A stretch of 64,000 nucleotides of DNA, taken from the NCBI RefSeq assembly GCF_013035425.1, contig NZ_WQHX01000003.1:509001-573000 (forward strand), read 5' to 3'. Of this stretch, positions 21,325 to 29,784 are shown one piece after another (the stretch's first letter is position 1; the number at the start of each line of letters is the position of its first letter). Both the position numbers and the translations under genes were made by a program. The stretch is from Ruegeria arenilitoris (GTDB lineage Bacteria > Pseudomonadota > Alphaproteobacteria > Rhodobacterales > Rhodobacteraceae). Under the pieces are notes generated by a model, which saw nothing but the letters and a program-made list of their open reading frames with translations, had not been told where the DNA came from and ran no database searches.

Positions 21325-21352
21325 TAGGTCGGTCTCAGATCGACCTAGGTCG
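21325..21352. promoter_or_regulatory. triple AGGTCG half-site element upstream of corrinoid gene
   Basis: TAGGTCG occurs at 21325-21331 and again at 21346-21352, exactly 21 bp apart, with the inverted CGACCT at 21341-21346. The last two make the perfect 12-bp palindrome CGACCTAGGTCG (21341-21352). The element ends 92 bp before the corrinoid protein start. An operator is inferred; the rest of the 297-bp intergenic region shows no clear promoter. Confidence 0.45.
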
Positions 21353-21443
21353 CAATCGTCACAGTACAGATGCGGCGAAATGGCCAAAACAGTAAAAATT
21401 GCCACTTTGGGCCTCCGGCCCGCTCAGCTCAGGGAATTGCCCC

Positions 21444-22142
21444 ATGTCCGATGAAGATGACATCGTTCTGTCCGAACTCAATGACGACGAGCTTGTCGAA
21501 CAGATGTTCGACGATCTCTACGATGGCCTGAAGGAAGAAATCGAAGAAGGCGTTAACATTCTGCTAGAGCGTGGATGGGTGCCATACGACATCCTCACCA
21601 AGGCTCTGGTTGGCGGAATGACCATTGTAGGACACGACTTCCGTGACGGCATCCTGTTTGTGCCCGAGGTTTTGCTGGCCGCAAACGCTATGAAGGGCGG
21701 AATGGCGATCCTTAAGCCGTTACTCGCGGAAACAGGCGCGCCCCGTGTGGGGAAAATGGTTATCGGAACGGTCAAAGGCGATATCCACGACATCGGAAAG
21801 AATCTGGTGTCAATGATGATGGAAGGCGCAGGATTCGAAGTGGTCGATCTGGGTATCAACAACCCTGTTGAAAACTATCTTGAAGCCCTGGAAACGGAAA
21901 AACCAGACATCCTTGGAATGTCAGCCCTGCTGACGACGACGATGCCTTACATGAAGGTTGTCATAGACACTATGGTGGAACAGGGCCTGCGCGACGATTA
22001 TATCGTGCTGGTCGGCGGCGCTCCGCTGAACGAAGAGTTCGGCAAGGCTATTGGAGCGGATGCTTACTGCCGCGATGCAGCCGTAGCCGTAGAAACCGCC
22101 AAAGAGTTTGTGTCGCGCAGGCATAACCAATTGGCCGGTTAA
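21444..22142 (+). CDS. corrinoid (B12)-binding methyl-transfer protein
   Basis: The 232-residue protein has the MetH-like cap domain (about 15-95, with the GMTIVGHDFRDGILFVPEVLLAA segment) and a Rossmann B12 domain containing the base-off histidine motif GDIHDIGKNL (D-x-H-x-x-G), then LSALLTTTM-like SALLTTT and VGGAP. It should carry a methyl group on cobalamin between two partner methyltransferases. In related roseobacters such stand-alone proteins serve as the cobalamin module of a split methionine synthase; trimethylamine- or betaine-type methyltransfer is the alternative. The ATG at 21444 is the start; the frame upstream is not conserved. DUF1638 follows 124 bp downstream. Confidence 0.88.
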   Translation: MSDEDDIVLSELNDDELVEQMFDDLYDGLKEEIEEGVNILLERGWVPYDILTKALVGGMTIVGHDFRDGILFVPEVLLAANAMKGGMAILKPLLAETGAPRVGKMVIGTVKGDIHDIGKNLVSMMMEGAGFEVVDLGINNPVENYLEALETEKPDILGMSALLTTTMPYMKVVIDTMVEQGLRDDYIVLVGGAPLNEEFGKAIGADAYCRDAAVAVETAKEFVSRRHNQLAG

Positions 22143-22193
22143 CCGAGTTCGATCGCGAAGTGCGCCCGTAATTCGTGCACTACCCGACGAACG

Positions 22194-22233
22194 AAATACG
22201 CCGAAACCGGATGTGCCTGGTTTCGGCGTATGT
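22194..22233. other. long perfect intergenic hairpin
   Basis: ATACGCCGAAACC (22196-22208) and its exact complement (22219-22231) can pair, with two further pairs inside (G-U, G-C), giving a 15-bp stem and a six-base loop. It lies between the corrinoid gene and DUF1638. No T-run follows on either strand, so it is more likely an mRNA-processing or stabilising element or an attenuating structure than a Rho-independent terminator. Confidence 0.6.
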
Positions 22234-22266
22234 AATTTGAAGCTGTAGCAATTGTCGGATTAGACC

Positions 22267-22935
22267 ATGCAAAATCACTGCCCGCCCGATGACGTAAGCC
22301 TGACAACACAAGGCTATACCGACAACGGGCGGCCCGGCGGAATATTGCTGCTGGCATGCGGTGCCCTTGCACGGGAGATTCTTGATCTAAAAAAGCGCAA
22401 CGGTTGGGACCACATGTCACTGACCTGCCTTCCCGCGATTTTACACATTCATCCAGAAAAAATCACACAGGCCGTTGAGGACGCGGTGAGCAAACACCGC
22501 GACAGCTACGACCAGATTTTTGTGGTTTACGCAGATTGCGGAACAGGTGGTCTATTGCAACAGGCCTGTGATCGTTTAGGGGTCGAGATGGTAAAAGGCC
22601 CGCATTGTTATTCCTTTTTCGAGGGAAATGACACCTTTTCCAAGCATCAGGAAGATGAAGCAACCGCCTTTTATTTAACAGATTTCCTCGCTCGCCAATT
22701 CGACGCATTTGTATGGAAACCATTAGGATTGGACCGCCACCCAGAACTTCGCGACATGTATTTTGGGAACTATACTAAGTTAGTTTTTCAGGCCCAAACC
22801 GAAGATCCTGACCTTACCCGGCGTGCGATGGAATGTGCCGACAAAATGGGCTTGGCGTTCGAGCGTCGGATGACTGGTTACGGCGACCTGGAAACCACAC
22901 TTTCTGATTGGGCAAAACGCTCTGTGCCGAAGTAG
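22267..22935 (+). CDS. DUF1638 domain-containing protein
   Basis: This 222-residue protein belongs to DUF1638. The diagnostic parts are ILLACGALAREIL near the N-terminus and YADCGTGGLLQQACDRLGVEM followed by GPHCYSFFEG, with several invariant cysteines and histidines that could bind a metal. DUF1638 genes are repeatedly found with corrinoid proteins and methyltransferases, and fitness studies in roseobacters, as I recall them, tie this neighbourhood to methionine synthesis. A role in supporting corrinoid methyl transfer is therefore inferred. The start at 22267 has no strong ribosome site. It ends 11 bp before the convergent sufE gene. Confidence 0.85.
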   Translation: MQNHCPPDDVSLTTQGYTDNGRPGGILLLACGALAREILDLKKRNGWDHMSLTCLPAILHIHPEKITQAVEDAVSKHRDSYDQIFVVYADCGTGGLLQQACDRLGVEMVKGPHCYSFFEGNDTFSKHQEDEATAFYLTDFLARQFDAFVWKPLGLDRHPELRDMYFGNYTKLVFQAQTEDPDLTRRAMECADKMGLAFERRMTGYGDLETTLSDWAKRSVPK

Positions 22936-22946
22936 TTCGCAAGATG

Positions 22947-23357
22947 TTAAACGTACGCTCGCGCGACTTCACGAATTCGCTCAATCATCGCACGCAAGCC
23001 GTTTGAACGTTGCGCTGATAGGTGATCGTTAAGCCCCAACCGCGCCAATTCAGCAGCTGCATCCACCGAAGCAACATCGGAAACAGGCAATCCATTATAA
23101 AGGGAACGCAGTACTGCAATTAGTCCGCGAACTATCATTGCATCACTATCACCATCAAAGTGAAACTTCCCGTCGTTGATCACCGGGTGTAACCACACCT
23201 GACTTGCGCACCCTTTTACTTTGGTGGCAGGTACCTTAAAGGCCTCATCCAAAGGTTCCATCGCCTTGCCCTGATCAATCACGTGCCGGTACCGATCCTC
23301 CCAATCGTCCAAGAACTCGAAATCTTCAACGATCTCTTCAAAAGCTGCTGTTGCCAT
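22947..23357 (-). CDS. sufE: SufE family sulfur-acceptor protein
   Basis: SufE accepts persulfide sulfur from the SufS cysteine desulfurase for Fe-S cluster assembly. The 136-residue protein has the family length, the F-x-x-L-x-D-W-E-D-R-Y start, and acceptor Cys50 in VKGCASQVW. It is not next to the suf operon; no other suf gene is in the window. Confidence 0.93.
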   Translation of the reverse strand: MATAAFEEIVEDFEFLDDWEDRYRHVIDQGKAMEPLDEAFKVPATKVKGCASQVWLHPVINDGKFHFDGDSDAMIVRGLIAVLRSLYNGLPVSDVASVDAAAELARLGLNDHLSAQRSNGLRAMIERIREVARAYV

Positions 23358-23498
23358 GATTGGGCTATCCTTGCGTGTCGCGGTAACATTTGTGACCTAT
23401 GCCCCGCTTGACCCGCTGTCCAGCCCCTGCCGTGGCTTTTCAAGCATTGGAATTTGCGCTAACCCGTTTCAAATCAAGTCGCGCAAAATGTTGGACCC

Positions 23499-24023
23499 AT
23501 GCATAAAACTATTTCTGTTCTTTTGGTCTCTGCCCTTTTTCTTTCCGCCTGCAGCGGTTGGAGGAATTCGCGCGCAAACCCTTCAAACTGGTTTGGCAGC
23601 AGCACAACCTCTTCACCACCAGTGGAACCAAGCGAGGAATACGCTCTGATCCCGGACAACGCTAGCGGCGAGGAGTTTATCACCGGAAATGACCCGGATG
23701 ACAGAAGCGTTCTGATTGCTGTTGTTGATGAAATGCAGATCGATCAAACCCCAACAGGTGCCATCGTCTACGCGGCTGGCACTGCCTCGCGGCAGGGCGC
23801 TTACGACGCTCGTTTGACACGAATTGACAACGATGAAAACGTCAAGAACGGCATCCTGGAATTTGCGTTCAGGGTCAATTACCCCATCTCCCCGACGGCT
23901 CAAGGAACCCCACGTTCAAGAATGGTGTCTGACGCTATCACGCTCGGCAGACGCGATCTGGAAGGGGTACGCTTGATTCGAGTGGTGGGGCAGCAAAACG
24001 CGCTGGAGTCTCGCCGTCGTTGA
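23499..24023 (+). CDS. conserved lipoprotein of unknown function
   Basis: The 174-residue product starts with a lipoprotein signal (hydrophobic core, then lipobox LSAC with Cys18), followed by a Ser/Pro-rich stretch and a compact domain. That domain has a strand-rich pattern (VLIAVVDEMQIDQTPTGAIVYAAG and later GVRLIRVVGQ). It should be anchored in the outer or inner membrane facing the periplasm. I recognise no family. It is convergent with rnd (9-bp gap) and has its own 141-bp upstream region shared with divergent sufE. Confidence 0.75.
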   Translation: MHKTISVLLVSALFLSACSGWRNSRANPSNWFGSSTTSSPPVEPSEEYALIPDNASGEEFITGNDPDDRSVLIAVVDEMQIDQTPTGAIVYAAGTASRQGAYDARLTRIDNDENVKNGILEFAFRVNYPISPTAQGTPRSRMVSDAITLGRRDLEGVRLIRVVGQQNALESRRR

Positions 24024-24031
24024 GACGCGAG

Positions 24032-25189
24032 TTAAAGTGACACCACTCGAACTGACTGACCTTTTGCAGCAAGGGCAATCTTGCCCTCACAAAGCTTCAG
24101 CGCATCTTCTCCAAAGACCTCGAACCGCCAACCTGACATCGCTGGCAACGACCGTTCTCCTGCAGCTATCTGATCCAATTCGGAGCTGGATGCGATCAAC
24201 TTTGCGGCCACGCCCGAACTTTCCGTTTTCGACTTTAATAACACTCGCAGCAGATCGGCCAACGCCGGATTGACCTTTAGTTTGTCGCGACTGTTATCCA
24301 CTTTGGGCAAGGCGTCGGCAGGACAGTTCATACCGCGCTTCACGGCAGCAAGAATACCATCTGCTATTGGTCCTTTGCGGGCTTCTCGCAAGAGAAGTCG
24401 CGATCCACCCAGATCAGCAGGTGTCCTTGGCTTTATTGACGCCATCTCAATCAAGGCATCATCTTTAAATACACGGCTTCGAGGAACGTTGTTGTCTTGC
24501 GCATAACCTTCACGGAAATGGGCAAGTTCGCGCACCACCGCCAAAAACTTACCGGAGTTTGTTCGTGTCTTTACACGACGCCATGCATCCTCAGGGCGAA
24601 CGTTGTAGGTTTCCGGTTGTGTCAGTATCCGCAGCTCTTCTGCAACCCAATGACTGCGGCGGGATTTTTCTAATTCAGCTGCCAAATGTTCATAAATTTT
24701 GCGCAGATGGGTCACATCGGCCAATGCATATGTCTTTTGCGCGTCAGACAACGGGCGACGCGACCAGTCAGTAAATCTCGAAGTTTTATCGACACCTTCT
24801 CGGCAAATTTTCCGCACCAGTGTCTCATAACCGACTTGCTCGCCAAAGCCACAAACCATCGCCGCTACTTGGGTGTCGAAAAGTGGCGTCGGAAAAACTC
24901 CAGCCTCGAACCAAAAAATCTCAAGATCCTGACGAGCGGCATGGAAGACTTTGACGACCTTCTCATTCTTGAAAAGTTCGTAAAGAGGTTCCAGCGACAT
25001 GCCCTCCGCCAATGGATCTACAAGAACTGCGCTGTCCTCGTCTTCCGACGGATAGGCAAGCTGTACCAGGCATAACTTGGAATAATACGTCCGCTCGCGC
25101 AGGAATTCGGTATCGAGTGTCAGATATGGGTGCTTGGAAGCGACCGCACAGAAATCGGCCAACTCTTGCGTCGTTTTCAATGTTCTCAT
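24032..25189 (-). CDS. rnd: ribonuclease D
   Basis: RNase D trims the 3' ends of tRNA precursors and other small RNAs. The 385-residue protein has a DEDDy exonuclease domain (LDTEFLRE near residue 25, VFHAARQDLEIF, and the Tyr/Asp pair in YALADVTHL) followed by HRDC domains. Length is normal. It is a single gene with its own upstream region. Confidence 0.95.
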   Translation of the reverse strand: MRTLKTTQELADFCAVASKHPYLTLDTEFLRERTYYSKLCLVQLAYPSEDEDSAVLVDPLAEGMSLEPLYELFKNEKVVKVFHAARQDLEIFWFEAGVFPTPLFDTQVAAMVCGFGEQVGYETLVRKICREGVDKTSRFTDWSRRPLSDAQKTYALADVTHLRKIYEHLAAELEKSRRSHWVAEELRILTQPETYNVRPEDAWRRVKTRTNSGKFLAVVRELAHFREGYAQDNNVPRSRVFKDDALIEMASIKPRTPADLGGSRLLLREARKGPIADGILAAVKRGMNCPADALPKVDNSRDKLKVNPALADLLRVLLKSKTESSGVAAKLIASSSELDQIAAGERSLPAMSGWRFEVFGEDALKLCEGKIALAAKGQSVRVVSL

Positions 25190-25305
25190 GCGCGGTTCTG
25201 TTCTTGCTCTTGTTATTAGTGACTGCCCGTCTGTTTATCCTCGTTCCGAGCGTTGACGGCGACCATAGGCCGAACAGTAGGGCCGTGTAAATCACCCGAA
25301 CGACC

Positions 25306-25902
25306 TCAGGGCATTTGAACAGGCGTCTTATCTCCGACGGCAAAGCGTCTCAGGACAGCCGGATAAAGCTTGTGTTCCCAAACCAAAACTCGAGCTGCAA
25401 GCGTTTCGGGAGTATCTCCGACATTGATCGGCACCCGCGCCTGCCCCAAAACCGGACCGTCATCCAGCGCGGCAGTTACTTCGTGCACTGTGCAACCATG
25501 TTCGGCATCGCCTGCTGAAATTGCACGAACATGAGTGTTGAGGCCCTTGTATTTTGGCAACAAAGACGGATGAATGTTAAGCATTTTGCCCTGAAACTCG
25601 GAAACGAAATCGCCGGTCAAAACTCGCATGAACCCCGCTAGGCACACGATATCCGGGCGAGCATCCTGCAATGGTTTCCGCAATTCGGCTTCGAAAGCAC
25701 TGCGGTCACCTTTAAATGGGCGATGATCCACCGCTGATGTGGGGATCCCCCGATCTGCCGCCTTTTTTAAACCAGCTGCGGTGGGATCGTTGGATAATAC
25801 CAAACAAGGCCGCGCCGGATGTTCGCCAGTCATGCTGTCTGCTAGCGCAACCATGTTTGAACCGCCACCAGACAACAAGATGGCAACACGTTTATGTTTC
25901 AC
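25306..25902 (-). CDS. purN: phosphoribosylglycinamide formyltransferase PurN
   Basis: PurN transfers a formyl group from 10-formyl-THF to GAR in purine synthesis. The 198-residue protein has the phosphate-binding LLSGGGSNM, the LAGFMRVL segment, catalytic NIHPSLLP and [13 protein letters not shown] with the catalytic aspartate. It starts with GTG, which overlaps the purM stop (GTGA), showing coupled translation. Confidence 0.96.
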   Translation of the reverse strand: MKHKRVAILLSGGGSNMVALADSMTGEHPARPCLVLSNDPTAAGLKKAADRGIPTSAVDHRPFKGDRSAFEAELRKPLQDARPDIVCLAGFMRVLTGDFVSEFQGKMLNIHPSLLPKYKGLNTHVRAISAGDAEHGCTVHEVTAALDDGPVLGQARVPINVGDTPETLAARVLVWEHKLYPAVLRRFAVGDKTPVQMP

Positions 25903-26945
25903 GACAAGCTGCCTGAGTAGGTAACACCGGAAGCATCCGTCACTGTTCCAATGCGAACCACAGTCTCTCCCGTACTTGACAACAATTCAGAAAGCGCGTC
26001 AGCCCGTTCATCCGCGCAAACGACGACCATGCCAATTCCGCAGTTAAATGTCTTGAGCATTTCTGATTCAGAAATACTACCTATTTTGGCCATCCACTTA
26101 AACACCGGCGGTAAATCCCAACTCTTAAGGTCGATCTCCGCACCCGTTGTGTCAGGCAGAACGCGGGGCAAGTTTTCGGTTAGCCCGCCACCTGTTATAT
26201 GCGCCAAGGCATGCACTCCGCCCGCCCGGATCGCCGAAAGTGCGGGCTTCACGTACAACCGGGTTGGCGTCAACAGCGCTTCGCCCAACGTCCCGCTGCC
26301 AAAGGGCGACAGGTCGGTCCAATCCAGCCCAGACATCTCAACCAATTTACGAACAAGTGAGTATCCGTTGGAATGAACCCCATCAGAGGCCAAGCCCAAT
26401 AGCGCGTCGCCCTTTTTCACACCCTCGGGCAAAGCAGCCCCCCGCTCCATCGCGCCAACAGAGAAACCGGCCAAATCAAAATCACCCTCGGGATACATAC
26501 CCGGCATCTCTGCCGTCTCACCACCGATCAAGGCACATCCTGATTGCGCGCACCCTTCGGCGATACCCTCGATGATTCGTGCCGCAGTGTCGGCGTCCAA
26601 TTTTCCGGTAGCAAAATAATCCAAAAAGAACAGCGGCTCAGCGCCCTGACAGATCAGGTCATTGACACACATTGCGACCAAGTCAATTCCAACACCGTCG
26701 ACCAAGCCCGTATCAATTGCGATCCGCAATTTAGTGCCAACGCCATCTGTGGCGCCGACGAGAATTGGGTCTGAATAACCTGCCGCCTTAAGGTCGAACA
26801 ACGCTCCAAACCCACCCAACCCACTAATTACACCAGGGCGGTTGGTGCGTTTAGCTGCTGGCTTGATTCGATCAACCAACGCGTTTCCCGCATCAATATC
26901 CACGCCGGCGTCGGCATAGGTTATTCCGTTCTTGCCCGCTGTCAT
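25899..26945 (-). CDS. purM: phosphoribosylformylglycinamidine cyclo-ligase PurM
   Basis: PurM closes the imidazole ring, forming AIR from FGAM with ATP. The 348-residue protein shows [22 protein letters not shown], the [22 protein letters not shown] core and [11 protein letters not shown]. It leads a purMN operon with a 4-bp overlap. A 107-bp region separates it from the divergent tRNA. Confidence 0.97.
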   Translation of the reverse strand: MTAGKNGITYADAGVDIDAGNALVDRIKPAAKRTNRPGVISGLGGFGALFDLKAAGYSDPILVGATDGVGTKLRIAIDTGLVDGVGIDLVAMCVNDLICQGAEPLFFLDYFATGKLDADTAARIIEGIAEGCAQSGCALIGGETAEMPGMYPEGDFDLAGFSVGAMERGAALPEGVKKGDALLGLASDGVHSNGYSLVRKLVEMSGLDWTDLSPFGSGTLGEALLTPTRLYVKPALSAIRAGGVHALAHITGGGLTENLPRVLPDTTGAEIDLKSWDLPPVFKWMAKIGSISESEMLKTFNCGIGMVVVCADERADALSELLSSTGETVVRIGTVTDASGVTYSGSLS

Positions 26946-27052
26946 GGCCTATCCCTTTGTTTTACGTTGGGCGCGAGTTATTCGATTGTGCGACTTGTTG
27001 CAACGGTCAGGCTTGACGCGGGCCGTGATCGTGATACGCAGGGCGCTCAGGC

Positions 27053-27129
27053 GGGCCTGTAGCTCAATTGGTTAGAGCAGAGCGCTCATAACGCTTTGGT
27101 TGGGGGTTCGAGTCCCTCCGGGCCTACCA
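27053..27129 (+). tRNA. tRNA with CAU anticodon, probably Ile2
   Basis: A complete 77-nt cloverleaf with encoded CCA: acceptor GGGCCTG/CGGGCCT (first pair G-U), D-arm, anticodon arm GCGCTCATAACGCT with CAT, and T-loop TTCGAGT. CAT can be elongator Met or lysidine-modified Ile2. The acceptor start, shared with tRNA-Ile, and the variable loop favour Ile2. Initiator tRNA is excluded by the paired acceptor end and the lack of the GGG/CCC anticodon stem. Confidence 0.9.
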
Positions 27130-27148
27130 CATTACTAAGATTCAAAAA

Positions 27149-28468
27149 TCACCTGCCAATAATGATATCGGCGCACAAACCGCCGAGGTTTTCGCTTTTA
27201 CCTAGCCTCAATGCGCCTCCGTGTGCTCTTGCGATGTCAGCGACGATTGCAAGTCCCAATCCCACACCACTGCCCAGATTTTGGTTTCGGGCAGGATCCA
27301 GCCGTGTAAACGGCTTGACGGCCTCGGTCCGCTGTCCGACTGGAATTCCGGGGCCGTCATCTTCGACGCGGATGCGCATGGATTTTGGCGTCAGTTTCAA
27401 ACTGACCTCTGCACACGTACCATAGCGGACGGCGTTCCCGATAAGGTTTTCAACTGCACGACGCATTGCCATGGGACGGAACGATACTGTCCCCTGCCCT
27501 TCAACAGATACCAATTTTACACTGTGACCCACCCGCAAAGCGTCTTCGGTTATCTGACGCAACCAAACTGCCGGGTCCACGTTTTCGGGAGAACCCTCGG
27601 CTGTGCCGCGCGAAAACTCAAGAAACGCATCCAGTAGGGATTGCATCTCATTTACATCGTTCATCAACGGCGCTGATTCATCCTCAGGCAAAAGCGACAG
27701 ACCCAGCTTGAGCCGCGTAAGTGGCGTGCGTAAATCGTGACTGACACCAGACAGCATAAGAGTGCGCTGTTCCATCTGTCGTTCAATCCGAGTTCGCATG
27801 TCCACAAATGCATTGCCCGCTGCCCGTACTTCGATTGCACCACTGGGTGAATACGGCACGGTTCGTCCTCTGCCAAAGGCTTGGGCCGCCTCCGCCAGCC
27901 GGGTAATAGGGCGCAACTGATTTCGCATATACAGGAACGAAATCGAAGTCATCAAAACGGCAAAGAACACCATTGTGACGATGAGTTGGTGGGGCGCCAC
28001 AGGCGACAATCGCCTGCGCTCAAACGCCAATTCCAGAATTCCAAGGTCCGTTGCAAGATACAGTCGCACCGGCTGCCCCCGGGGCAATGCTATTGCAACG
28101 AATTCAGGCAATGCACCGCGCAACTCATTCACAAGTTGCGGAGCAATGAAATCATACCAACGGCGCTTTCCGACCTCAGGCTCTTCGTTGGGACGCAAGA
28201 ACCTGGCCGTCATTTGAAGGGCCTCCATATCCGGCTGTGCCGCTGCCAGCGCTTCTTGCTGAGTTTCAGCACCTTGCATGACATCTGTTACAAGGTTCAC
28301 TTCTCGCACAGCATTTCGCGTCATCTGGGCGGTCACATCTTCAAGATGCTTTTGCATGAACGCGATAGAGACGACCAGAAGCACTACAACAACGGGCACA
28401 ACAAGGATTAGTGCTGCCCGGGCATATAGGCTGCGCGGCATATATGGTTTGAGCCAGTGCGAAGACAT
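27149..28468 (-). CDS. EnvZ-like sensor histidine kinase
   Basis: This 439-residue inner-membrane kinase has two membrane helices (about 17-38 and 162-181) flanking a periplasmic domain of about 120 residues. A HAMP region, an H-box with His244 in SGVSHDLRTPLTRL, an N-box (VENLIGNAVRYG), and ATP-binding G-boxes VEDDGPGIP and GSGVGLGLAI follow. The layout matches the EnvZ/PetP group. No response-regulator gene adjoins it: a tRNA lies on one side and a divergent hydrolase on the other. The partner must be elsewhere, and the signal is unknown. Confidence 0.92.
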   Translation of the reverse strand: MSSHWLKPYMPRSLYARAALILVVPVVVVLLVVSIAFMQKHLEDVTAQMTRNAVREVNLVTDVMQGAETQQEALAAAQPDMEALQMTARFLRPNEEPEVGKRRWYDFIAPQLVNELRGALPEFVAIALPRGQPVRLYLATDLGILELAFERRRLSPVAPHQLIVTMVFFAVLMTSISFLYMRNQLRPITRLAEAAQAFGRGRTVPYSPSGAIEVRAAGNAFVDMRTRIERQMEQRTLMLSGVSHDLRTPLTRLKLGLSLLPEDESAPLMNDVNEMQSLLDAFLEFSRGTAEGSPENVDPAVWLRQITEDALRVGHSVKLVSVEGQGTVSFRPMAMRRAVENLIGNAVRYGTCAEVSLKLTPKSMRIRVEDDGPGIPVGQRTEAVKPFTRLDPARNQNLGSGVGLGLAIVADIARAHGGALRLGKSENLGGLCADIIIGR

Positions 28469-28512
28469 GCGCTAAACCTAACGAGCCGATTGGGTAAGAG
28501 AAAGAGGTCAGA

Positions 28513-29427
28513 ATGCAGGCTCCCGATGATTTCAACGCCCAACCTGGCGAGGTTGTCACCTTGACGCATGGCGTAAGACGAATTTTGGCACCCAATCCCT
28601 CTCCGATGACCTATCGAGGCACCAACACTTACTTAGTTGGCGAAAGAGACATCGCGGTAATAGACCCGGGCCCGCCAAGTGAAGCCCATCTGAAATCGAT
28701 TCTGGGCGCACTCAAGCCCGGTCAGCACATTAGCCACATTATTGTGACGCACAGCCACATGGACCATTCACCCTTGGCCGCGCCGCTGTCTCGGCACTCC
28801 GGCGCCCCGATTCTGGCGTTCGGCGGAGCAGAGGCCGGACGTAGCGCTATCATGACCCAGCTTGCCAAACAGTGGCTTGCTGGCGGGGGTGAAGGCATTG
28901 ATGCAAGCTTTCGCCCGGACAAAGAGTTGACTGACGGAGAAATTGTTAAAGGCGACGGATGGGCGCTCGAGGTAATCCACACGCCCGGCCATCTGGGCAA
29001 TCATATTTCCTTGGCGCTGGATGATATGTGCTTTACTGCAGACCACGTGATGGGTTGGGCTAGTTCACTCGTCTCGCCCCCGGATGGGGATCTAACGGAT
29101 TTTATGGCATCATGTCATAAGCTGAGAGCACGAAGTTGGTCCGTTTTTCATCCAGGTCACGGAGCACCTGTCACTGATCCAGCCGCCCGATTAGACTGGT
29201 TGATCGAACATCGATTGGGTCGAGAGAAACAAATACTGGCGGCGCTCGAAGATCATACAGCGACGGCCAAAGATCTGGCCCAGCGCATCTATTTGGATAC
29301 GCCTGCAGCCCTTCTGCCAGCCGCAGAACGAAATGTCTTTGCGCATTTGGTCGATTTGACGGAAAGATCCATCGTCAACCCGGAACCCGAGCTGTCAGTC
29401 AACGCTGTTTTCAACAGGTTGACGTGA
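28513..29427 (+). CDS. MBL-fold metallo-hydrolase (LACTB2-like)
   Basis: This 304-residue protein has the metal-binding motif THSHMDH (His80, His82, Asp84, His85), a later HTPGHLGNH and GHGAP, and a C-terminal winged-helix-like tail. This arrangement is typical of the LACTB2/GloB-like group, which cleaves thioesters or nucleic acids. The NPSPMTYRGTNTYLVG start is a family hallmark. Substrate is unknown. It is divergent from the sensor kinase with a 44-bp gap, so the promoters must overlap. Confidence 0.87.
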   Translation: MQAPDDFNAQPGEVVTLTHGVRRILAPNPSPMTYRGTNTYLVGERDIAVIDPGPPSEAHLKSILGALKPGQHISHIIVTHSHMDHSPLAAPLSRHSGAPILAFGGAEAGRSAIMTQLAKQWLAGGGEGIDASFRPDKELTDGEIVKGDGWALEVIHTPGHLGNHISLALDDMCFTADHVMGWASSLVSPPDGDLTDFMASCHKLRARSWSVFHPGHGAPVTDPAARLDWLIEHRLGREKQILAALEDHTATAKDLAQRIYLDTPAALLPAAERNVFAHLVDLTERSIVNPEPELSVNAVFNRLT

Positions 29428-29500
29428 CCTAAAGTTTTTTTTCGCTTGAGGCGCTTCCCCTCTGGACGACCAGAATCCGGATTGCTATACGCGCGTCAGT

Positions 29501-29575
29501 TCCGGCGTAGCTCAGCGGTAGAGCAGTTGACTGTTAATCAATTGGTCGTAGGTTCGATCCCTACCGCCGGAGCCA
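29501..29575 (+). tRNA. tRNA-Asn (GUU), copy 1
   Basis: A complete 75-nt cloverleaf with CCA: acceptor TCCGGCG/CGCCGGA, anticodon GTT in GACTGTTAATC, T-loop TTCGATC. It is identical in sequence to the copy at 29700. An upstream GCTATAC (-10-like) lies in a repeated promoter segment. Confidence 0.96.
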
Positions 29576-29619
29576 ATTTTCAAGCTTGTATCAAAAAACC
29601 ACGTTGTTTCTCTTACCAA

Positions 29620-29640
29620 AAAAAGCGCCGCTTTTTCTTT
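29620..29640 (+). terminator. possible terminator after tRNA-Asn copy 1
   Basis: AAAAAGC (29620-29626) and GCTTTTT (29630-29636) flank a three-base loop and are followed by CTTTT. The stem is mostly A-U and weak, so this is a tentative call. Confidence 0.4.
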
Positions 29641-29699
29641 TAAAATTCTCTACGCCCTCTGGACGCGAGCAAACCGGATTGCTATACGGCGCGGACCGT

Positions 29700-29774
29700 T
29701 CCGGCGTAGCTCAGCGGTAGAGCAGTTGACTGTTAATCAATTGGTCGTAGGTTCGATCCCTACCGCCGGAGCCA
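29700..29774 (+). tRNA. tRNA-Asn (GUU), copy 2
   Basis: Identical to the copy at 29501-29575, 199 bp downstream. The region before it repeats parts of the first promoter (CCCTCTGGACG, CCGGATTGCTATAC), so the duplication included the promoter. Confidence 0.96.
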
Positions 29775-29784
29775 TCTTTCAACT

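Noticed and set aside
21147..21443. LexA box upstream of the corrinoid gene
   Set aside because: The GAAC and GTTC units present are inverted or wrongly spaced and do not give GAAC-N7-GAAC or GTTC-N7-GTTC.
22143..22266. Cobalamin or SAM riboswitch between the corrinoid gene and DUF1638
   Set aside because: A hairpin is visible, but I could not match a B12-box, SAM-I, SAM-II or SAH core. A covariance-model search would decide.
27053..27129. Initiator tRNA-fMet
   Set aside because: The first acceptor position can pair (G-U) and the anticodon stem lacks the three G-C pairs typical of initiator tRNA.
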